64,000 nt of DNA from Aliiglaciecola sp. 3_MG-2023 (GCF_030548205.1 NZ_JAUORV010000003.1:285004-349003), one strand, 5' to 3'; numbered from the stretch's first letter, positions 1 to 12,063 are shown. Program-made: numbers and translations. Notes: a model not told the origin generated them from the sequence alone.

Positions 1-57
1 TTTTAATTTTTCCGCTGTTTCATTTATGTCATTACGTAAGTATTTTGGATCTAACAT
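1..57 (-). CDS. serS: Seryl-tRNA synthetase, N-terminal 19 codons only (partial)
   Basis: The minus strand reads an open frame from the ATG at 57 to the window edge, beginning MLDPKYLRNDI. This matches the very conserved start of bacterial SerRS, whose N-terminal helical arm binds tRNA-Ser. It lies just downstream of crcB on the same strand, the usual order rarA-crcB-serS in Alteromonadales. Only the start is visible, so identity rests on this short match and synteny. Confidence 0.8.
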   Translation of the reverse strand, partial: MLDPKYLRNDINETAEKLK

Positions 58-67
58 CTGTTAATTA

Positions 68-451
68 TTAACCTTTAACCAATTGCGTTCCTAACCATGC
101 TGCCAATAAGCAACAGGTTATATTTAAAACGATATTTAGGATCCCTTTCAACCAAAGCCCTTGTTGCATCAGCAACAAAGTATCCACAGAGAACGTTGAG
201 AAGGTAGTAAATGCACCGAGTAAACCGATACCAATTGCAGTTCGCCAAACAACTATTTCTATTAGCCCCTGTTCAATTAAAGCGTATACCAGGCCAAGTA
301 AAAACGAACCAACTACATTGACCAGCAGTGTACCAAAAGGAAAGCCTTTACCAAACCATTGCAACATCATTTGTGAAAGAAAAAAGCGCATACACGCACC
401 AACTGCCCCACCTGCAGCGATGTAACCATAAATAGCCATACTGTGCGTCAT
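68..451 (-). CDS. crcB: Fluoride ion channel CrcB/FluC
   Basis: The 127-aa, four-helix membrane protein has the Fluc family signatures: GAVGACMRF near the N terminus, GTLLVNVVGSFLLG around residues 40-53 and GLLGAFTTFSTFS around 75-87. The family forms dual-topology dimers that export fluoride across the inner membrane. It follows rarA by 12 nt and precedes serS, so it is probably translated from a shared transcript. No fluoride riboswitch is visible upstream because the gene sits inside an operon. The start could be the first Met or Met5; the annotated one is kept. Confidence 0.93.
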   Translation of the reverse strand: MTHSMAIYGYIAAGGAVGACMRFFLSQMMLQWFGKGFPFGTLLVNVVGSFLLGLVYALIEQGLIEIVVWRTAIGIGLLGAFTTFSTFSVDTLLLMQQGLWLKGILNIVLNITCCLLAAWLGTQLVKG

Positions 452-463
452 TTATTGCCCTTT

Positions 464-1771
464 TTACTGTTTATCATCTAAATCTTTGAGAAAGCGTAAT
501 TTAGCCTTAATTTTTGTCTCAAGTCCACGTTCAACGGGTTGATAATATTCAGTATCCAGCATTTCTTCTGGCAGATAGCTTTCACCCGCCGCATAAGCAT
601 GGGGTTCATTATGAGCATATCGATAATCTTTGCCATAGCCCAGATCAGCCATTATTTTAGTGGGCGCATTGCGTAGATGGGCTGGAACGGGATAGTCTGG
701 TTTATCTTTAACGTCCGCCATCGCCGCTTTAAAAGCAGTGTACACAGCATTACTCTTTGCTGCGCATGCACAATAAATGGTGGCCTGAGCGATGGCTCTT
801 TCACCTTCAGCAGCGCCTACCCTGTGGTAGATATCCCAAGCATTTAAACACACCTGCATGGCCCTAGGATCGGCATTACCAATATCTTCGGTGGAAATGG
901 CTAAAAGACGTCTTGCAACAGCGAGTGCATCTCCACCGGCGGTTAATATTCTAGCATACCAATATAAAGCACCATCGGCAGATGATCCACGAACGGATTT
1001 GTGAAACGCTGACAACATGTCATAAAATAAATCCCCCCCCTTATCAAACTGAGAAACTTTCTCTCCCACTGCCAGGGCAACAGTGTCAATAGTCACTATA
1101 CCATTTTCGGCAAAATCAACACTGAGTTCTAAATAATTAAGTAGTCGACGGGCATCACCACCGGCTAGTTCAATTAGTCGCTTCTGAGCAACTGTATCTA
1201 TTTGAATAGATTGATTGCCTAACCCATTCACTTTGTCTTGCAATGCCTGCTCAATGACTTGCTGTAAGTCATCAGTACTCAGAGCTTGAAGAACGTACAC
1301 TCTGGCCCGAGATAACAACGCGTTATTTAGTTCAAAGGAGGGATTTTCCGTGGTTGCGCCAATAAAAGTCACAGTGCCGTCTTCGATAAAAGGTAAAAAA
1401 GCGTCCTGCTGGGCCTTGTTGAACCGATGAACTTCATCCACAAACAATATAGTTCGTTTACTTTTTACCATGGCGTGTTGTTTGGCGACTTCGATGGCAC
1501 TTCGAATGTCTTTCACACCAGAGGTTACTGCGGAAATTCGTTCGATGTGGGCATCACAATGACTGGCAATAATCTCTGCTAGTGTGGTTTTACCTGTCCC
1601 TGGCGGTCCCCACAAAATCATTGAATGGCAATTACCATTTTCTAGCGATTTTCGTAACGGCTTATTCGGCCCAATAATATGTTGTTGACCCACATATTGA
1701 GCTACGGTTTTAGGGCGCATTCTTGCTGCTAAGGGTTCAAATGATGGCGTGTCGTTAAAGTCCAATTCCAT
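464..1771 (-). CDS. rarA: Replication-associated recombination protein A (RarA/MgsA ATPase)
   Basis: The 435-aa clamp-loader-like AAA+ ATPase has a Walker A (GPPGTGKTT, about residues 55-63), a Walker B/sensor region [12 protein letters not shown] (about 111-122) and an ATTENPSFE sensor segment. The C-terminal half matches the MgsA tetramerisation domain. The family acts at stalled replication forks with SSB and RecA. It starts 2 nt before the lolA stop region and lies downstream of ftsK-lolA, an order conserved in gammaproteobacteria. Length is normal and no damage is visible. Confidence 0.95.
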   Translation of the reverse strand: MELDFNDTPSFEPLAARMRPKTVAQYVGQQHIIGPNKPLRKSLENGNCHSMILWGPPGTGKTTLAEIIASHCDAHIERISAVTSGVKDIRSAIEVAKQHAMVKSKRTILFVDEVHRFNKAQQDAFLPFIEDGTVTFIGATTENPSFELNNALLSRARVYVLQALSTDDLQQVIEQALQDKVNGLGNQSIQIDTVAQKRLIELAGGDARRLLNYLELSVDFAENGIVTIDTVALAVGEKVSQFDKGGDLFYDMLSAFHKSVRGSSADGALYWYARILTAGGDALAVARRLLAISTEDIGNADPRAMQVCLNAWDIYHRVGAAEGERAIAQATIYCACAAKSNAVYTAFKAAMADVKDKPDYPVPAHLRNAPTKIMADLGYGKDYRYAHNEPHAYAAGESYLPEEMLDTEYYQPVERGLETKIKAKLRFLKDLDDKQ

Positions 1772-1773
1772 TT

Positions 1774-2421
1774 TTATCGTTGATCGTCCAAATCAAAGCC
1801 ATCTGGGATGGTAAAAATAAATTGCTCTTCACTAATTTTAATATTTTGTTTTACATCAGAAAATGTCAATTTGCTGGTTTGCTGCTGACGATCGATAAAG
1901 CTTAATTGACTCAATTGATTATTTTCAAACTTTAGTTTTAGTTCACTAATTTGCGACTCAGGAGAGATTGCAATAATGCTGTACACATCATCAGAATAGG
2001 TAATCGTAAATTCTGACCACTGCTCGTTACTTGGATTAGTCAATAATACAATAGGGTTGTTAGATACTGAATCGGCCTGATTAATCGCGGTAACTTGCTC
2101 AACAAAAGGATCGGAATACCAGAGTGTTGTACCATCTGCCACCATTAAGTTTTCATCTGGGGAATTCACTTGCCAAATCATTAGGTTGGGTTGTTTTAAT
2201 GTCATTTGACCTGAGGACTCTTGAACCAACTCTCCTTGACCGTCTGTGACCTGTTGTTCGAATCCCGCAGTAAAGGTTTTTAACGATAACAATTTTTGTT
2301 TTAGACGTTCACTGGCTTCAAGACTATTTTCTTGATTGGCCAGAGCTTGACCGGTAATAACTAACATCAGCATCAAAAATCCAATGAACAGATGTGGTAT
2401 TTTGATTAATTTACTTCTCAT
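1774..2421 (-). CDS. lolA: Outer-membrane lipoprotein carrier protein LolA
   Basis: The 215-aa protein has a basic N terminus followed by a hydrophobic signal peptide (about residues 9-28, ending GQALA), then an LolA beta-barrel fold with the typical segments [14 protein letters not shown] and [13 protein letters not shown]. LolA is the periplasmic chaperone that takes mature lipoproteins from LolCDE to LolB. It is packed between ftsK (5 nt upstream) and rarA, the standard ftsK-lolA-rarA operon. Confidence 0.94.
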   Translation of the reverse strand: MRSKLIKIPHLFIGFLMLMLVITGQALANQENSLEASERLKQKLLSLKTFTAGFEQQVTDGQGELVQESSGQMTLKQPNLMIWQVNSPDENLMVADGTTLWYSDPFVEQVTAINQADSVSNNPIVLLTNPSNEQWSEFTITYSDDVYSIIAISPESQISELKLKFENNQLSQLSFIDRQQQTSKLTFSDVKQNIKISEEQFIFTIPDGFDLDDQR

Positions 2422-2426
2422 TTTAC

Positions 2427-4889
2427 TTAATCCTTCGGTGGCGGTGGTGCTAAGACTTCACGAGTACCATTATGACCCGCTGCACTTACGACGCCACTTT
2501 GTTCCATTTGTTCAACTAATCGTGCTGCGCGATTGTAACCAATTCTGAATTTACGTTGCACACTCGATACGGATGCGCGTCGAGATTCAGTAATAAATGC
2601 CACAGCCTCATCGTAGAACGCATCGAACTCTTGATCTGAACCTTCAGGCTGTTCTCCGGGCAGTAATACTTCAGCACTGCTTTCACCGTTAAGAATTTCA
2701 TCAATATAATTGGGTTCGCCGCGTTTTTTCCAATCTGCTACAACTGCGTGCACTTCATGGTCATCCACAAACGCACCATGGACTCGCGTAGGTACGCCAG
2801 TGCCGGGGGGCAAATACAACATGTCACCCATACCTAACAGTGACTCCGCACCTTGTTGGTCTAAAATAGTACGAGAGTCAATTTTCGAGGAAACTTGGAA
2901 GGCAATCCTGGTGGGAATATTGGCTTTAATTAACCCTGTAATCACATCCACAGAAGGACGCTGAGTAGCAAGCACTAAATGGATCCCCGCTGCACGTGCT
3001 TTTTGTGCGATACGAGCAATCAATTCTTCCACTTTTTTACCAACAATCATCATCATGTCAGCAAATTCATCTACTACGACCACTATGGCGGGTAGTTTTT
3101 CAAGATCTGGCGCTATGGTTTCCATGCTTTCTTCAAAGCGCCAAAGGGGATCTTTTATGGGATTGCCGTCTTCAATGGCTTGTTTAACCTTCGCATTATA
3201 ACCTTTAAGGTTTCGCACCCCCAACGCTGACATCAGTCGATAACGGCGTTCCATCTCTCCAACACACCAACGCAGGGCATTGGCCGCCTCTTTCATATCG
3301 GTAACAACTTCTGATAATAAATGCGGTATACCTTCATAAACCGAAAGTTCCAGCATTTTCGGGTCAATCATGATCATGCGCACATCTTCTGGGGAAGACT
3401 TGTATAACAGACTAAGGATCATCACATTAACCCCCACCGATTTACCTGAACCTGTTGTACCTGCGACTAACAAATGGGGCATTTTTGCTAAATCAACTAT
3501 GACAGGTTTACCAGATATATCAGCGCCTAACACCATAGTCAAAGGGGACTCGTTGCCCTGAAATGCTTGGCACGAAATCACTTCACTTAACCGTACCATT
3601 TCTCTATTTTTATTAGGTAACTCAAGTCCAATTACCGATTTACCCGGGATAACCTCCACCACACGCACAGACATTGCCGACATAGCACGGGCTAAATCCT
3701 TTGACAAAGCAGTGATGCGGCTAACTTTAACACCAGGCGCGAGATCTAGCTCGAAGCGAGTAATTACCGGACCTGGAAAGACGCCCACAACTTTAGCTTC
3801 AATATTAAAATCGAGTAATTTCTCTTCGACTAAACGCGAAACCATATCCAACTCTTCTTGAGTAATCGGATTTTTAACTTTATCTGCCCGTTCCAATAAA
3901 TCGAAAGATGGTAGTGGGCCTAGTGATTCGTCCCCCTCCCCTGCTGTTGCAGAATGTGTATTTCCATTTAAGTTGGCGGAATGTGAGCTCTGTGCAGGTT
4001 TAGGTTTGACTTTGCTTGGATGATCATTAGTCGCTTGTTGAGTGCCGCCCTCTTGCTCATCTCTTTGCTTATCTTTTTTACCTGTTATTTTCTTCTTAAG
4101 CTCGGACACAGACAAAATACTAGGCTTAGGCTCTGGTTCTGGTTCTGGTGAAGACTGTTCAAAAATTTCATCAGGAATGCTTATGGATGGTTCTACTGGC
4201 GTCGCGCGCTCAGCGGCTTTGAAGGTGGTAATTTCCACCTCGTTTTCTTTATCATCTTTATTGGAAGGCTTAAAAGACAATCTTGCTATCGGGCTCTGTT
4301 CGATAAGCTTAGGCGCGCGATACAAAAATATTCCAGATTTAATGCTCAGTTCACCTAATTTATCAACCACCGTAATAAGAGAAATCCCCGTTACAAGGGT
4401 TAAACCGGTTAATAAAAAACATAATAATAATAAAGTCGTGCCGACTAGACTGAAATAAGGGATCAACGAACTGCTTATGACATCACCAACCATTCCGCCT
4501 GCGGAAAAGTGGAAAATATCATCAAAGTTAATGCTCAAAATACCTGAGATACCCACTAAAAATAATATTGAACCTATAATACGTAGGCCAATGGTGAAAT
4601 AGTCAATTTGCTCTATTCGTTTAACTTGCTGAAATAAAAACCACCCTGTGAAAGCAATTATAAACGGTAATATATAAGCAAAGCGCCCGAAACTGAAAAA
4701 CAGCACATCAGCAAACCAGGCACCAATTGGCCCTACCCAATTATGGATATTTCCTTGAAAACCCGCTTGCGACCAACTCGGGTCTGCACTATTAAAAGAT
4801 GCTAAAGCAAGCAGAATAAAAAATGCGAACGAACATGATAAAATCATGCCCACTTCCATTATTCGTTGTATTCCGGTCAGACGCGCCAT
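2427..4889 (-). CDS. ftsK: DNA translocase FtsK
   Basis: The 820-aa protein has N-terminal membrane helices within about residues 1-180, a charged linker rich in E, P and K (about 210-330), then the motor domain with Walker [11 protein letters not shown] and Walker [13 protein letters not shown]. The winged-helix gamma domain that reads KOPS sites is at the C terminus ([20 protein letters not shown]). FtsK acts at the division septum, pumping DNA and activating XerCD at dif. The linker is much shorter than in E. coli, as in many gammaproteobacteria. It is transcribed towards lolA and rarA. Confidence 0.96.
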   Translation of the reverse strand: MARLTGIQRIMEVGMILSCSFAFFILLALASFNSADPSWSQAGFQGNIHNWVGPIGAWFADVLFFSFGRFAYILPFIIAFTGWFLFQQVKRIEQIDYFTIGLRIIGSILFLVGISGILSINFDDIFHFSAGGMVGDVISSSLIPYFSLVGTTLLLLCFLLTGLTLVTGISLITVVDKLGELSIKSGIFLYRAPKLIEQSPIARLSFKPSNKDDKENEVEITTFKAAERATPVEPSISIPDEIFEQSSPEPEPEPKPSILSVSELKKKITGKKDKQRDEQEGGTQQATNDHPSKVKPKPAQSSHSANLNGNTHSATAGEGDESLGPLPSFDLLERADKVKNPITQEELDMVSRLVEEKLLDFNIEAKVVGVFPGPVITRFELDLAPGVKVSRITALSKDLARAMSAMSVRVVEVIPGKSVIGLELPNKNREMVRLSEVISCQAFQGNESPLTMVLGADISGKPVIVDLAKMPHLLVAGTTGSGKSVGVNVMILSLLYKSSPEDVRMIMIDPKMLELSVYEGIPHLLSEVVTDMKEAANALRWCVGEMERRYRLMSALGVRNLKGYNAKVKQAIEDGNPIKDPLWRFEESMETIAPDLEKLPAIVVVVDEFADMMMIVGKKVEELIARIAQKARAAGIHLVLATQRPSVDVITGLIKANIPTRIAFQVSSKIDSRTILDQQGAESLLGMGDMLYLPPGTGVPTRVHGAFVDDHEVHAVVADWKKRGEPNYIDEILNGESSAEVLLPGEQPEGSDQEFDAFYDEAVAFITESRRASVSSVQRKFRIGYNRAARLVEQMEQSGVVSAAGHNGTREVLAPPPPKD

Positions 4890-4984
4890 AAAACTTTAAT
4901 TCAATTCTAGGTATTATTTTTATACCCATACCTTACCAGTGACAGTCTCAAAATCCTAGCTAATGCATTACCAATCGGCGTGAT

Positions 4985-5470
4985 TTACTTCAGATTGATT
5001 TTAATTTGAGCAGTATGCTTCACTTCTTCCATTACTACGTAAGTGCGAGACTCACTTACCCCTGGCAATCGCAGTAAAGTATCACCAAGTAACTTACGAT
5101 AACTCGACATGTCTGCCACCCTAGCTTTAAGCAGAAAATCAAAATTGCCAGAAACCAAATGACATTCTTGAATATCATCATGTTTTTTCACTGCCGCAGA
5201 AAATTCTTCAAAAATATCTACACTGGTTTTTGTTAACGTTATCTCTACAAACACTAACATCGCAGCACCTAATTTTTGTGGATCCACTTGCGCATAGTAT
5301 CCTGTGATATATCCTTGTTGTTCTAGGCGTTTTACGCGCTCTAGGCATGGGCTAGCACTAAGACCGACAGATTTAGCCAGATCAACATTCGAGAGTTTGC
5401 CATTTTTCTGCAATGCAATCAGAATGTTACGATCAATTCTATCGAGGTGTTTAGGGGTCTTAACTAACAT
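4985..5470 (-). CDS. lrp: Leucine-responsive regulatory protein (Lrp/AsnC family)
   Basis: The 161-aa protein has an N-terminal helix-turn-helix (DRIDRNILIALQKNGKLSN, then VDLAKSVGLSASPCLERVKRLE) and a C-terminal RAM ligand-binding domain. It lies next to and divergent from ald across a 129-bp gap. Lrp-type proteins often control alanine dehydrogenase in response to amino acids, so local control is a reasonable inference. It resembles true Lrp more than AsnC, but the exact paralogue is not certain. Confidence 0.85.
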   Translation of the reverse strand: MLVKTPKHLDRIDRNILIALQKNGKLSNVDLAKSVGLSASPCLERVKRLEQQGYITGYYAQVDPQKLGAAMLVFVEITLTKTSVDIFEEFSAAVKKHDDIQECHLVSGNFDFLLKARVADMSSYRKLLGDTLLRLPGVSESRTYVVMEEVKHTAQIKINLK

Positions 5471-5599
5471 TATATTAATCCGTGAAATGAGCTTTTTGCC
5501 ATATAATACACTGCAAATTGATTAATTACAGGACAAAACTTCTTTTAATGTCGCATATACTGCGCACTAATTCTTACAATAAAAAAGGTTGGGTTAAAA

Positions 5600-6730
5600 A
5601 TGCTAATTGGAGTTCCTAAAGAAATTAAAAATCATGAGTACCGTGTTGGTCTAACACCTGCTGCGACTAAAGAATTTGTCACACATGGGCACGAAGTACT
5701 GATAGAAAACAATGCCGGTGCTTCAATAGGATTTGATAATGAGCAGTACGTTGCGGCTGGCGGTGTGATTATTGATACCGCAGAAGAAATCTTTGCACGA
5801 GCTGAGATGATTGTGAAGGTTAAAGAGCCACAACCAAACGAATGTAAGATGCTTCGTGAAGGACAAACCCTGTACACTTATCTGCACCTTGCCCCAGATC
5901 CAGTGCAAACAGAGTTATTAGTTGCTTCTGGCGCAACCTGTATCGCGTATGAAACAGTGACAGATAATAGAAACGGATTGCCTTTGTTAGCGCCCATGAG
6001 TGAAGTAGCTGGACGAATGGCTGTGCAAGCCGGTGCCCATTATCTTGAAAAAGCACAAGGCGGCAGCGGTACACTACTTGGTGGCGTACCCGGTGTAGCG
6101 CCTGGCAAAGTCTTAGTTATTGGTGGCGGTGTAGTTGGTACCAATGCTGCGAAAATGGCCATTGGTCTGGGTGCAGATGTTACTATTCTAGATCGGTCAT
6201 TACCCCGTCTACGTGAATTAGATGATATCTTTGCCAACCAAGTAAAAACCGTTTATTCAACCATTGATGCTATCGATTACTATTCGTCAAAAGCAGATTT
6301 AGTGGTTGGAGCTGTTTTAATTCCTGGAGCAGCAGCTCCGAAGCTTTTAAGCAAAGAACACATCACCAATATGAAAGAAGGTTCTGTCGTGGTTGACGTA
6401 GCAATTGATCAAGGTGGTTGTTTTGCCACGTCAAAAGCCACCACTCACCAAGATCCTGTTTATGTCGTTGATGGCGTTGTACATTATTGCGTTGCAAACA
6501 TGCCAGGCGGTGTCGCTAGAACTTCGACTATGGCATTAAACAATGCAACCTTGCCCTTCGGTTTAGCCTTGGCAAATAAAGGGCCTAAGCAAGCGATGTT
6601 AGACGATGTTCACTTGTTAAATGGTTTAAACGTGCACAAAGGTAAAGTCACCTACAAAGCAGTTGTTGATGCATTAGGTGAAGAATTAAACCTAGAATAT
6701 ATGGATGCAAGTGCGGCATTAGAGATGTAA
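5600..6730 (+). CDS. ald: Alanine dehydrogenase
   Basis: The 376-aa protein starts [20 protein letters not shown], a diagnostic AlaDH opening that includes the Arg and substrate-binding residues. An NAD-binding Rossmann motif [15 protein letters not shown] follows at about residues 173-187, and the C-terminal signature [16 protein letters not shown] is present. The enzyme interconverts L-alanine and pyruvate with NAD. It is divergent from lrp and is followed by a strong hairpin terminator at 6766-6795. Confidence 0.95.
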   Translation: MLIGVPKEIKNHEYRVGLTPAATKEFVTHGHEVLIENNAGASIGFDNEQYVAAGGVIIDTAEEIFARAEMIVKVKEPQPNECKMLREGQTLYTYLHLAPDPVQTELLVASGATCIAYETVTDNRNGLPLLAPMSEVAGRMAVQAGAHYLEKAQGGSGTLLGGVPGVAPGKVLVIGGGVVGTNAAKMAIGLGADVTILDRSLPRLRELDDIFANQVKTVYSTIDAIDYYSSKADLVVGAVLIPGAAAPKLLSKEHITNMKEGSVVVDVAIDQGGCFATSKATTHQDPVYVVDGVVHYCVANMPGGVARTSTMALNNATLPFGLALANKGPKQAMLDDVHLLNGLNVHKGKVTYKAVVDALGEELNLEYMDASAALEM

Positions 6731-6765
6731 TGCATTGCTAAAACATGTATAGGTTCTAAAGATTC

Positions 6766-6795
6766 AAAAAGCTGCATTTTTAATGCAGCTTTTTT
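6766..6795. terminator. Rho-independent terminator between ald and pyrF (bidirectional)
   Basis: The stem AAAAAGCTGCAT / ATGCAGCTTTTTT has an A-run on one side and a T-run on the other. It separates the convergent ald and pyrF genes and should stop transcription both ways. Confidence 0.88.
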
Positions 6796-6813
6796 GTTTC
6801 CATATACATTCAA

Positions 6814-7509
6814 TTAAGCGATGGATAAGTTTATATCAAGCAGCGCCCTAAGTGGATCTATTGCTTGGGTAATTGGCCGACCAATTACCATGTAATTTAC
6901 ACCAGCTAAAATAGCCTCTGGAGGTGTCATAACTCGTTGCTGATCAGCTTTGTCGGTTCCCATCGGTCGAATACCCGGGGTAACTAACAGAAAGTCGTTA
7001 TCTAATGAATTTCTCAAAATCGGCGCTTCTTGTGCAGAGCACACAACCCCATCTAATCCACACTCTTTGGTTAACTTTGCAAGACGTAAAACTTGTTGTT
7101 CTGGAGAATCTTGTATACCAATAGCACTAAGTTGGGTTTGCTCCATACTTGTCAGCACAGTTACCGCAATGAGTTTAGGTTGGTCATCACCAAGGGAAGC
7201 TAATTGAGTTTTGGCATTCTCCATCATTTTCGGACCACCAGAAGCGTGTACATTCAACATCCATACTCCCAAATCCGCTGCCGCTAAACAGGCTTTACCC
7301 ACTGTGTTAGGAATATCATGGAATTTTAGATCCAAAAATACATCAAACCCTCTTTTCACCAACTCCTTAACAAATTCAGGTCCAAAATAAGTAAACATTT
7401 CTTTGCCAACTTTAAGTTTACATAAATCACTATCAAGTTGACTCACTAAATTTAACGCTTTGGCTCGATTATCAAAATCTAAAGCAACGATGACTCTTGT
7501 ATCACTCAT
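6814..7509 (-). CDS. pyrF: Orotidine 5'-phosphate decarboxylase
   Basis: The 231-aa protein has the ODCase signatures VIVALDF at the N terminus, [13 protein letters not shown], the catalytic [11 protein letters not shown] block (Lys and Asp residues) and the phosphate-gripping VTPGIRP and VIGRPITQ loops. It catalyses the last step of UMP synthesis. It sits 7 nt downstream of lapB, the conserved lapA-lapB-pyrF order of gammaproteobacteria. Confidence 0.96.
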   Translation of the reverse strand: MSDTRVIVALDFDNRAKALNLVSQLDSDLCKLKVGKEMFTYFGPEFVKELVKRGFDVFLDLKFHDIPNTVGKACLAAADLGVWMLNVHASGGPKMMENAKTQLASLGDDQPKLIAVTVLTSMEQTQLSAIGIQDSPEQQVLRLAKLTKECGLDGVVCSAQEAPILRNSLDNDFLLVTPGIRPMGTDKADQQRVMTPPEAILAGVNYMVIGRPITQAIDPLRALLDINLSIA

Positions 7510-7516
7510 AAATCGA

Positions 7517-8686
7517 CTATTCTCCGTCTAATCCTTTTATTGGTTTGACCACGCCCCATTTTTTACATGATGGACACAACCAATGTATTTGACGTCCCGA
7601 AAATCCGCAACTCAAACAACGATACTTTGGCCGCATGTTAATCTGTTCTTCTACTAATCCCTTAACCATGGTTAGGCTTTCGCGGGTTTTATCATCTACC
7701 TCGTCTTCAATGAAAAAGCCCATTAAGGTTTTGAAGCCTTTCATGGTAGGTGTTTTTTTCAACTGATCGAACAATACCGTTTCGGCTGTTTCAGTATTTT
7801 CCTTTTTAGCTAACAATTTGACTTTTGCAAGATAGGATGTCGCACACTGCTGCCAATATAAATCTAAAACCGCTTCTAACTGATCGTCATCATTTAGTTT
7901 AGCTGCACACTCTTCTAATTTAGGCACAGCCTCACTAAACCAACTGATATCACGAACAGGAATTTCTTTCAAATAATCAAAACCTTTTTGGTAATCCGCT
8001 TGTTGTATCGCCAGATCACCCAAAATTAACCAAGGTCGTACTCCATGCTCGTAGGCTGATATCGCTTTTTGCAGAGAATTTTCGGCTTCAGCATATTGTT
8101 CTGCTTTAATCATTTTTAAAGCTTGCTCACAATAAAAATGAGAAATACGAACGCACAACTCGTCAGTGTCACCATGGCAATCCATCATGCGCTCGCCTAG
8201 CTCTATGGCTCTATCCCATTCTTTAGTGGTTTGATAGATACTAAATAATTGTTGCTGAGCGTCTAAAAAATGTTTGTCACTGTCTAAAAGTTCTAAAAAC
8301 GCATTTTCTGCACGCTCTAAAAAACCGGCCATCATGTAATCTTTGCCCAGTTCGCGAAGAGCTTGCCTATTTTGAGATTCGGAAAGTTCTTGTTTACTGA
8401 CCAAATTTTGATGGACACGAATAGCTCGATCGAGCTCACCTCGATGTCTAAAGAAATTGCCCATGGCGATATGGGTTTCGACGGTATCACTGTCTAGGCT
8501 CATCATTTTCATTAAGGTATCAACGGCTTTATCCGGTTGATCTGATAATAAAAAATTTAACCCTTTAAAATAATGACGGGAAAGAATGCTGGACTGTTTT
8601 CGTTGTGCTTGTCGAACGCTATTGCGCCCCATAACATAACCATAACCGGCAGCAACAGGTAAGAGTAAAAAAAGTAATTCAAGCAT
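7517..8686 (-). CDS. lapB: Lipopolysaccharide assembly protein LapB (YciM)
   Basis: The 389-aa protein has one N-terminal membrane anchor (about residues 1-20), a long series of TPR-like helical repeats, and a C-terminal rubredoxin-type zinc knuckle (CLSCGF near 359 and CPSCKKW near 373). LapB recruits FtsH to degrade LpxC, tuning LPS synthesis at the inner membrane. It follows lapA by 5 nt and precedes pyrF, giving strong synteny support. Confidence 0.94.
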   Translation of the reverse strand: MLELLFLLLPVAAGYGYVMGRNSVRQAQRKQSSILSRHYFKGLNFLLSDQPDKAVDTLMKMMSLDSDTVETHIAMGNFFRHRGELDRAIRVHQNLVSKQELSESQNRQALRELGKDYMMAGFLERAENAFLELLDSDKHFLDAQQQLFSIYQTTKEWDRAIELGERMMDCHGDTDELCVRISHFYCEQALKMIKAEQYAEAENSLQKAISAYEHGVRPWLILGDLAIQQADYQKGFDYLKEIPVRDISWFSEAVPKLEECAAKLNDDDQLEAVLDLYWQQCATSYLAKVKLLAKKENTETAETVLFDQLKKTPTMKGFKTLMGFFIEDEVDDKTRESLTMVKGLVEEQINMRPKYRCLSCGFSGRQIHWLCPSCKKWGVVKPIKGLDGE

Positions 8687-8691
8687 CCAGA

Positions 8692-8952
8692 TTAACTACT
8701 TGCAATGTCGGTTGTACGATTACGTTTTTGTAACCTGTTGATACGCCATTTTAATTTAAGCCAGATCAGGGTGAAAACCAACGAACTGAAAATAACGCCA
8801 GCAGCGAAAAAAGCCATTAATAAAATTGAAAGGCGCATTTCCATAGAGCTCATTAGATAATCAAACATGACTGCTTGATCATTTTTAGCACCTAAGAGTG
8901 ATGCTACTAGCATGATAATAATGAAAATGATAACGATCAGGAATATTTTCAA
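8692..8952 (-). CDS. lapA: LapA domain membrane protein (YciS)
   Basis: The 86-aa protein has two transmembrane helices (about residues 2-22 and 40-65) and a basic cytoplasmic tail, the DUF1049/LapA pattern. It is co-transcribed with lapB, with which it is thought to act in LPS assembly. Identification depends partly on position. Confidence 0.88.
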   Translation of the reverse strand: MKIFLIVIIFIIIMLVASLLGAKNDQAVMFDYLMSSMEMRLSILLMAFFAAGVIFSSLVFTLIWLKLKWRINRLQKRNRTTDIASS

Positions 8953-9040
8953 TCTTAAACCTCAAATTGTTAGGGGAAGACGCTATTTAAGTCTAGCAAG
9001 GGTTATAGTACAAAACTATTCACCTATTTGTCACCCAAAC

Positions 9041-9074
9041 AAAAACGGCACTCTAAAAAGAGTGCCGTTTTTTT
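9041..9074. terminator. Strong bidirectional hairpin terminator between ihfB and lapA
   Basis: The stem ACGGCACTCT / AGAGTGCCGT with an A-rich loop is flanked by runs of A and T. It should end the rpsA-ihfB transcript before lapA, so lapA needs its own promoter within 8953-9040. Confidence 0.9.
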
Positions 9075-9086
9075 AAATAAATAAGC

Positions 9087-9377
9087 TTAATGTGCCAGAC
9101 CTTCGTTAACGCGTTCACGTAATTCTTTACCAGGCTTGAAATGAGGAACATATTTTCCCTCAAGTTCAACAGTTTGACCGGTTTTAGGATTACGACCTAT
9201 GCGGGGAGCACGAAAATGCAACGAAAAACTACCAAAGCCTCGAATCTCTATGCGTTCACCCTTTTGCAGAGTTTGCGCCATTTGCTCTAGCATTTCTTTA
9301 ATTGCAGACTCAACATCCTTAGCAGGAACGTGACGAGCTTTATCGGCAAGTCTTTCAATAAGTTCAGATTTAGTCAT
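9087..9377 (-). CDS. ihfB: Integration host factor beta subunit
   Basis: The 96-aa HU/IHF-fold protein starts [13 protein letters not shown] and carries the DNA-binding arm segment [21 protein letters not shown], with IHF-beta rather than HU features. Its position directly after rpsA is the classic rpsA-ihfB arrangement. It forms a heterodimer with IhfA and bends DNA sharply. Confidence 0.94.
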   Translation of the reverse strand: MTKSELIERLADKARHVPAKDVESAIKEMLEQMAQTLQKGERIEIRGFGSFSLHFRAPRIGRNPKTGQTVELEGKYVPHFKPGKELRERVNEGLAH

Positions 9378-9425
9378 TGGAAATCTCCGTTACTCAAAAA
9401 ATACTATACCGATGAGACTGACAAA

Positions 9426-9449
9426 CAGGCACTTTAGTTCAAGTGCCTG
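9426..9449. terminator. Hairpin in the rpsA-ihfB gap (attenuator-like)
   Basis: An inverted repeat CAGGCACTT / AAGTGCCTG with a 6-nt loop lies in the 82-nt gap after rpsA. Only a short TTTG follows in the minus-strand direction, so it is more likely a partial attenuator or mRNA-stability hairpin than a full terminator. Confidence 0.5.
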
Positions 9450-9459
9450 AGTATGAGCT

Positions 9460-11136
9460 TTATTCTTCGCCTTTAGCAGCTTTGAATGCTTCTGCCATCG
9501 CGTTAGCAAATCCAGCATCATCTGGCTGTTGATTTACTTTCTCGATAGCTTCTTTTTCGTCTGCTTGGTCTTTCGCTTTAACTGACAAGTTAACAACGCG
9601 GTTTTTACGATCTACGCCCATAAATTTGGCTTCAAGATCATCACCAACGTTAACAACTTCAGAAGCATCTTCTAAACGTTCTACAGTCAAATCACCAACA
9701 CGAACGTAGCCATCTACTTCTTCTGCCAAGTTAACCGTAACACCTTTAGCGTCTACAGCGGTAACCTTACCAGTAACGATAGCACCTTTCTTGTTATCTG
9801 TCAGATACTTATTGAACGGATCTTCTTCAATTTGTTTAACACCTAGTGAAATACGCTCACGCTCTGGGTCAACTTGTAGTACCACAGCTGAGATTTCATC
9901 ACCTTTCTTGTATTCACGAACAGCGTCTTCGCCAGTCTTGTTCCAAGAAATGTCAGACAAGTGAACTAGACCATCGATGCCACCGTCAAGACCGATGAAG
10001 ATACCGAAGTCAGTGATAGATTTGATCTTACCGCTAACTTTGTCGTTCTTCTCGTGAGACTTCGCAAATTCTTCCCAAGGGTTAGCTTTACATTGCTTAA
10101 GACCAAGAGAAATACGACGACGCTCTTCATCAATTTCAAGAACCATTACTTCAACAACATCACCTAGGTTAACAACCTTAGATGGGTGGATGTTCTTGTT
10201 AGTCCAATCCATTTCAGAAACGTGAACCAATCCTTCAACACCGTCTTCGATTTCAACGAAACAACCGTAGTCAGTAAGGTTAGTAACCGCACCAGATAGT
10301 TTAGAGCCTTCAGGGTAACGGTTTGCAATTTCTTGCCAAGGATCGCTGCCCATTTGCTTCATACCAAGAGAAACACGTGATTTCTCTTTGTCGAACTTCA
10401 ATACTTTAACGTTAATTTCGTCACCAACGTTAACGATTTCACTTGGGTGCTTAACGCGTTTCCAAGCCATATCTGTAATGTGAAGTAGACCGTCTACTCC
10501 GCCTAGGTCAACGAATGCACCGTAGTCAGTAAGGTTCTTAACGATACCTTTAACTTCATGGCCTTCTTCAAGGTTAGCAAGTATTTGATCGCGCTCTGCA
10601 CTGCTTTCAGCTTCGATAACAGCACGACGAGAAACAACAACGTTGTTACGTTTAGCGTCTAACTTGATAACTTTAAATTCTAATTCTTTACCTTCAAGGT
10701 GAGTTGTGTCGCGTACTGGGCGAACATCAACCAATGAACCAGGCAAGAATGCACGCACTGTATTCACTTCAACAGTAAAGCCACCTTTGACTTTGCCATT
10801 AATTACACCAATGATGGTTTCTTTTTCTTCGTAAGCTTTTTCCAGTTCAACCCAAGCTTCATGACGCTTAGCTTTTTCTCTGGAAAGGATAGTCTCACCA
10901 AAACCGTCTTCAACCGCGTCTAGAGCAACATCTACTTGGTCGCCAATAGCAACTTCAAGCACGCCTTCAGCGTTTTTGAACTGCTCAACGGGAATTGCGC
11001 TTTCAGATTTAAGACCTGCATCAACAAGAACTATGTCTTTATCAATTGATACGATAGTACCTTTAACGATGGCACCAGGACGTGTTTCAAGTTCTTTTAA
11101 ACTTTCTTCAAATAGATCAGCAAAATTTTCAGTCAT
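9460..11136 (-). CDS. rpsA: 30S ribosomal protein S1
   Basis: The 558-aa protein has six consecutive S1 OB-fold repeats, four of them with clear [22 protein letters not shown] blocks. It begins [13 protein letters not shown], the typical proteobacterial S1 start, and ends in an acidic tail. S1 delivers mRNA to the 30S subunit. It lies between cmk and ihfB as in most gammaproteobacteria. Confidence 0.97.
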   Translation of the reverse strand: MTENFADLFEESLKELETRPGAIVKGTIVSIDKDIVLVDAGLKSESAIPVEQFKNAEGVLEVAIGDQVDVALDAVEDGFGETILSREKAKRHEAWVELEKAYEEKETIIGVINGKVKGGFTVEVNTVRAFLPGSLVDVRPVRDTTHLEGKELEFKVIKLDAKRNNVVVSRRAVIEAESSAERDQILANLEEGHEVKGIVKNLTDYGAFVDLGGVDGLLHITDMAWKRVKHPSEIVNVGDEINVKVLKFDKEKSRVSLGMKQMGSDPWQEIANRYPEGSKLSGAVTNLTDYGCFVEIEDGVEGLVHVSEMDWTNKNIHPSKVVNLGDVVEVMVLEIDEERRRISLGLKQCKANPWEEFAKSHEKNDKVSGKIKSITDFGIFIGLDGGIDGLVHLSDISWNKTGEDAVREYKKGDEISAVVLQVDPERERISLGVKQIEEDPFNKYLTDNKKGAIVTGKVTAVDAKGVTVNLAEEVDGYVRVGDLTVERLEDASEVVNVGDDLEAKFMGVDRKNRVVNLSVKAKDQADEKEAIEKVNQQPDDAGFANAMAEAFKAAKGEE

Positions 11137-11239
11137 AGATTACTTTAATAGTTACTTTTAAGTGTATCCACGAAAAATCCGATTAACGTGGGGTTGTTAT
11201 TCAAAACCAGCTTCATCCTTTATCTGGCGGGTAGAGCAA

Positions 11240-11929
11240 TCAAAGAGCACGTTGGACACTAAGTTTTGAACCAACGAATTCTTTAACCTTTTCAAGGACT
11301 TGCTCTACATTCATATGGGTAGAATCAAGTACTAATGCGTCATCAGCAGGTACTAAAGGAGCAACACTTCGGTTAGCGTCTCTATCGTCTCTGGCTTTGA
11401 TATCGGTCAAAAGGCGCGCAATATTAACATCATGGCCTTTATCTTTCAACTGGTTATAGCGTCTCTGCGCCCGTTCTTCAGCACTGGCGGTAAGGAAAAT
11501 CTTGGCTTCTGCATTAGGAAATACCACGGTTCCCATATCACGACCATCAGCAACTAAACCGGGTTCTTCGCGAAAAGCGCGTTGGCGTCTTAATAACGCT
11601 TCACGAATTCTCGGCAAAGAGGCGACCTGAGAAGCGATACTGCCTACTTCTTCTGTACGAATTTCATAGGTTACATCTTCGCCTTCAAGGATAATTTTAC
11701 TACCTTTATCAGAAGTAGTGAAATTAACATCTAAACTACTGGCTAAAGGCAACAATGCGTCTTCATCATCGGCTTCAATTTGATGATGAATTGCCGCAAT
11801 GGCTAATACTCGATAAATCGCACCGCTATCCAGAAAGTTCCAACCCAATGATTTTGCCAATAATGCACTCAATGTTCCCTTTCCTGCACCGCTAGGGCCA
11901 TCGATGGTGATGACAGGTGTTACTTGCAT
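11240..11929 (-). CDS. cmk: Cytidylate kinase
   Basis: The 229-aa NMP kinase has P-loop [11 protein letters not shown] at residues 8-18, the CMP-site [23 protein letters not shown] and the LID segment [15 protein letters not shown]. It phosphorylates CMP and dCMP. It sits between aroA and rpsA, as expected. Confidence 0.96.
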   Translation of the reverse strand: MQVTPVITIDGPSGAGKGTLSALLAKSLGWNFLDSGAIYRVLAIAAIHHQIEADDEDALLPLASSLDVNFTTSDKGSKIILEGEDVTYEIRTEEVGSIASQVASLPRIREALLRRQRAFREEPGLVADGRDMGTVVFPNAEAKIFLTASAEERAQRRYNQLKDKGHDVNIARLLTDIKARDDRDANRSVAPLVPADDALVLDSTHMNVEQVLEKVKEFVGSKLSVQRAL

Positions 11930-12063
11930 GTGCTCTCCTGAGCTATATTAAAAAATCGGGCGGAATTATACTCGTTAACAAAACTTAAGCAATGCAAGCT
12001 ATCTATTTAGCGTATAAAGCGTTGATATAAAGCACAATTTTAACGAAACAATTAGGACTTATA

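Noticed and set aside
451..464. Fluoride riboswitch upstream of crcB
   Set aside because: Only 12 nt separate crcB from rarA, too short for the aptamer, and no matching fold is seen.
2710..4458. Several plus-strand open frames inside ftsK
   Set aside because: They are antisense shadows of the ftsK reading frame, with no start signals or family resemblance.
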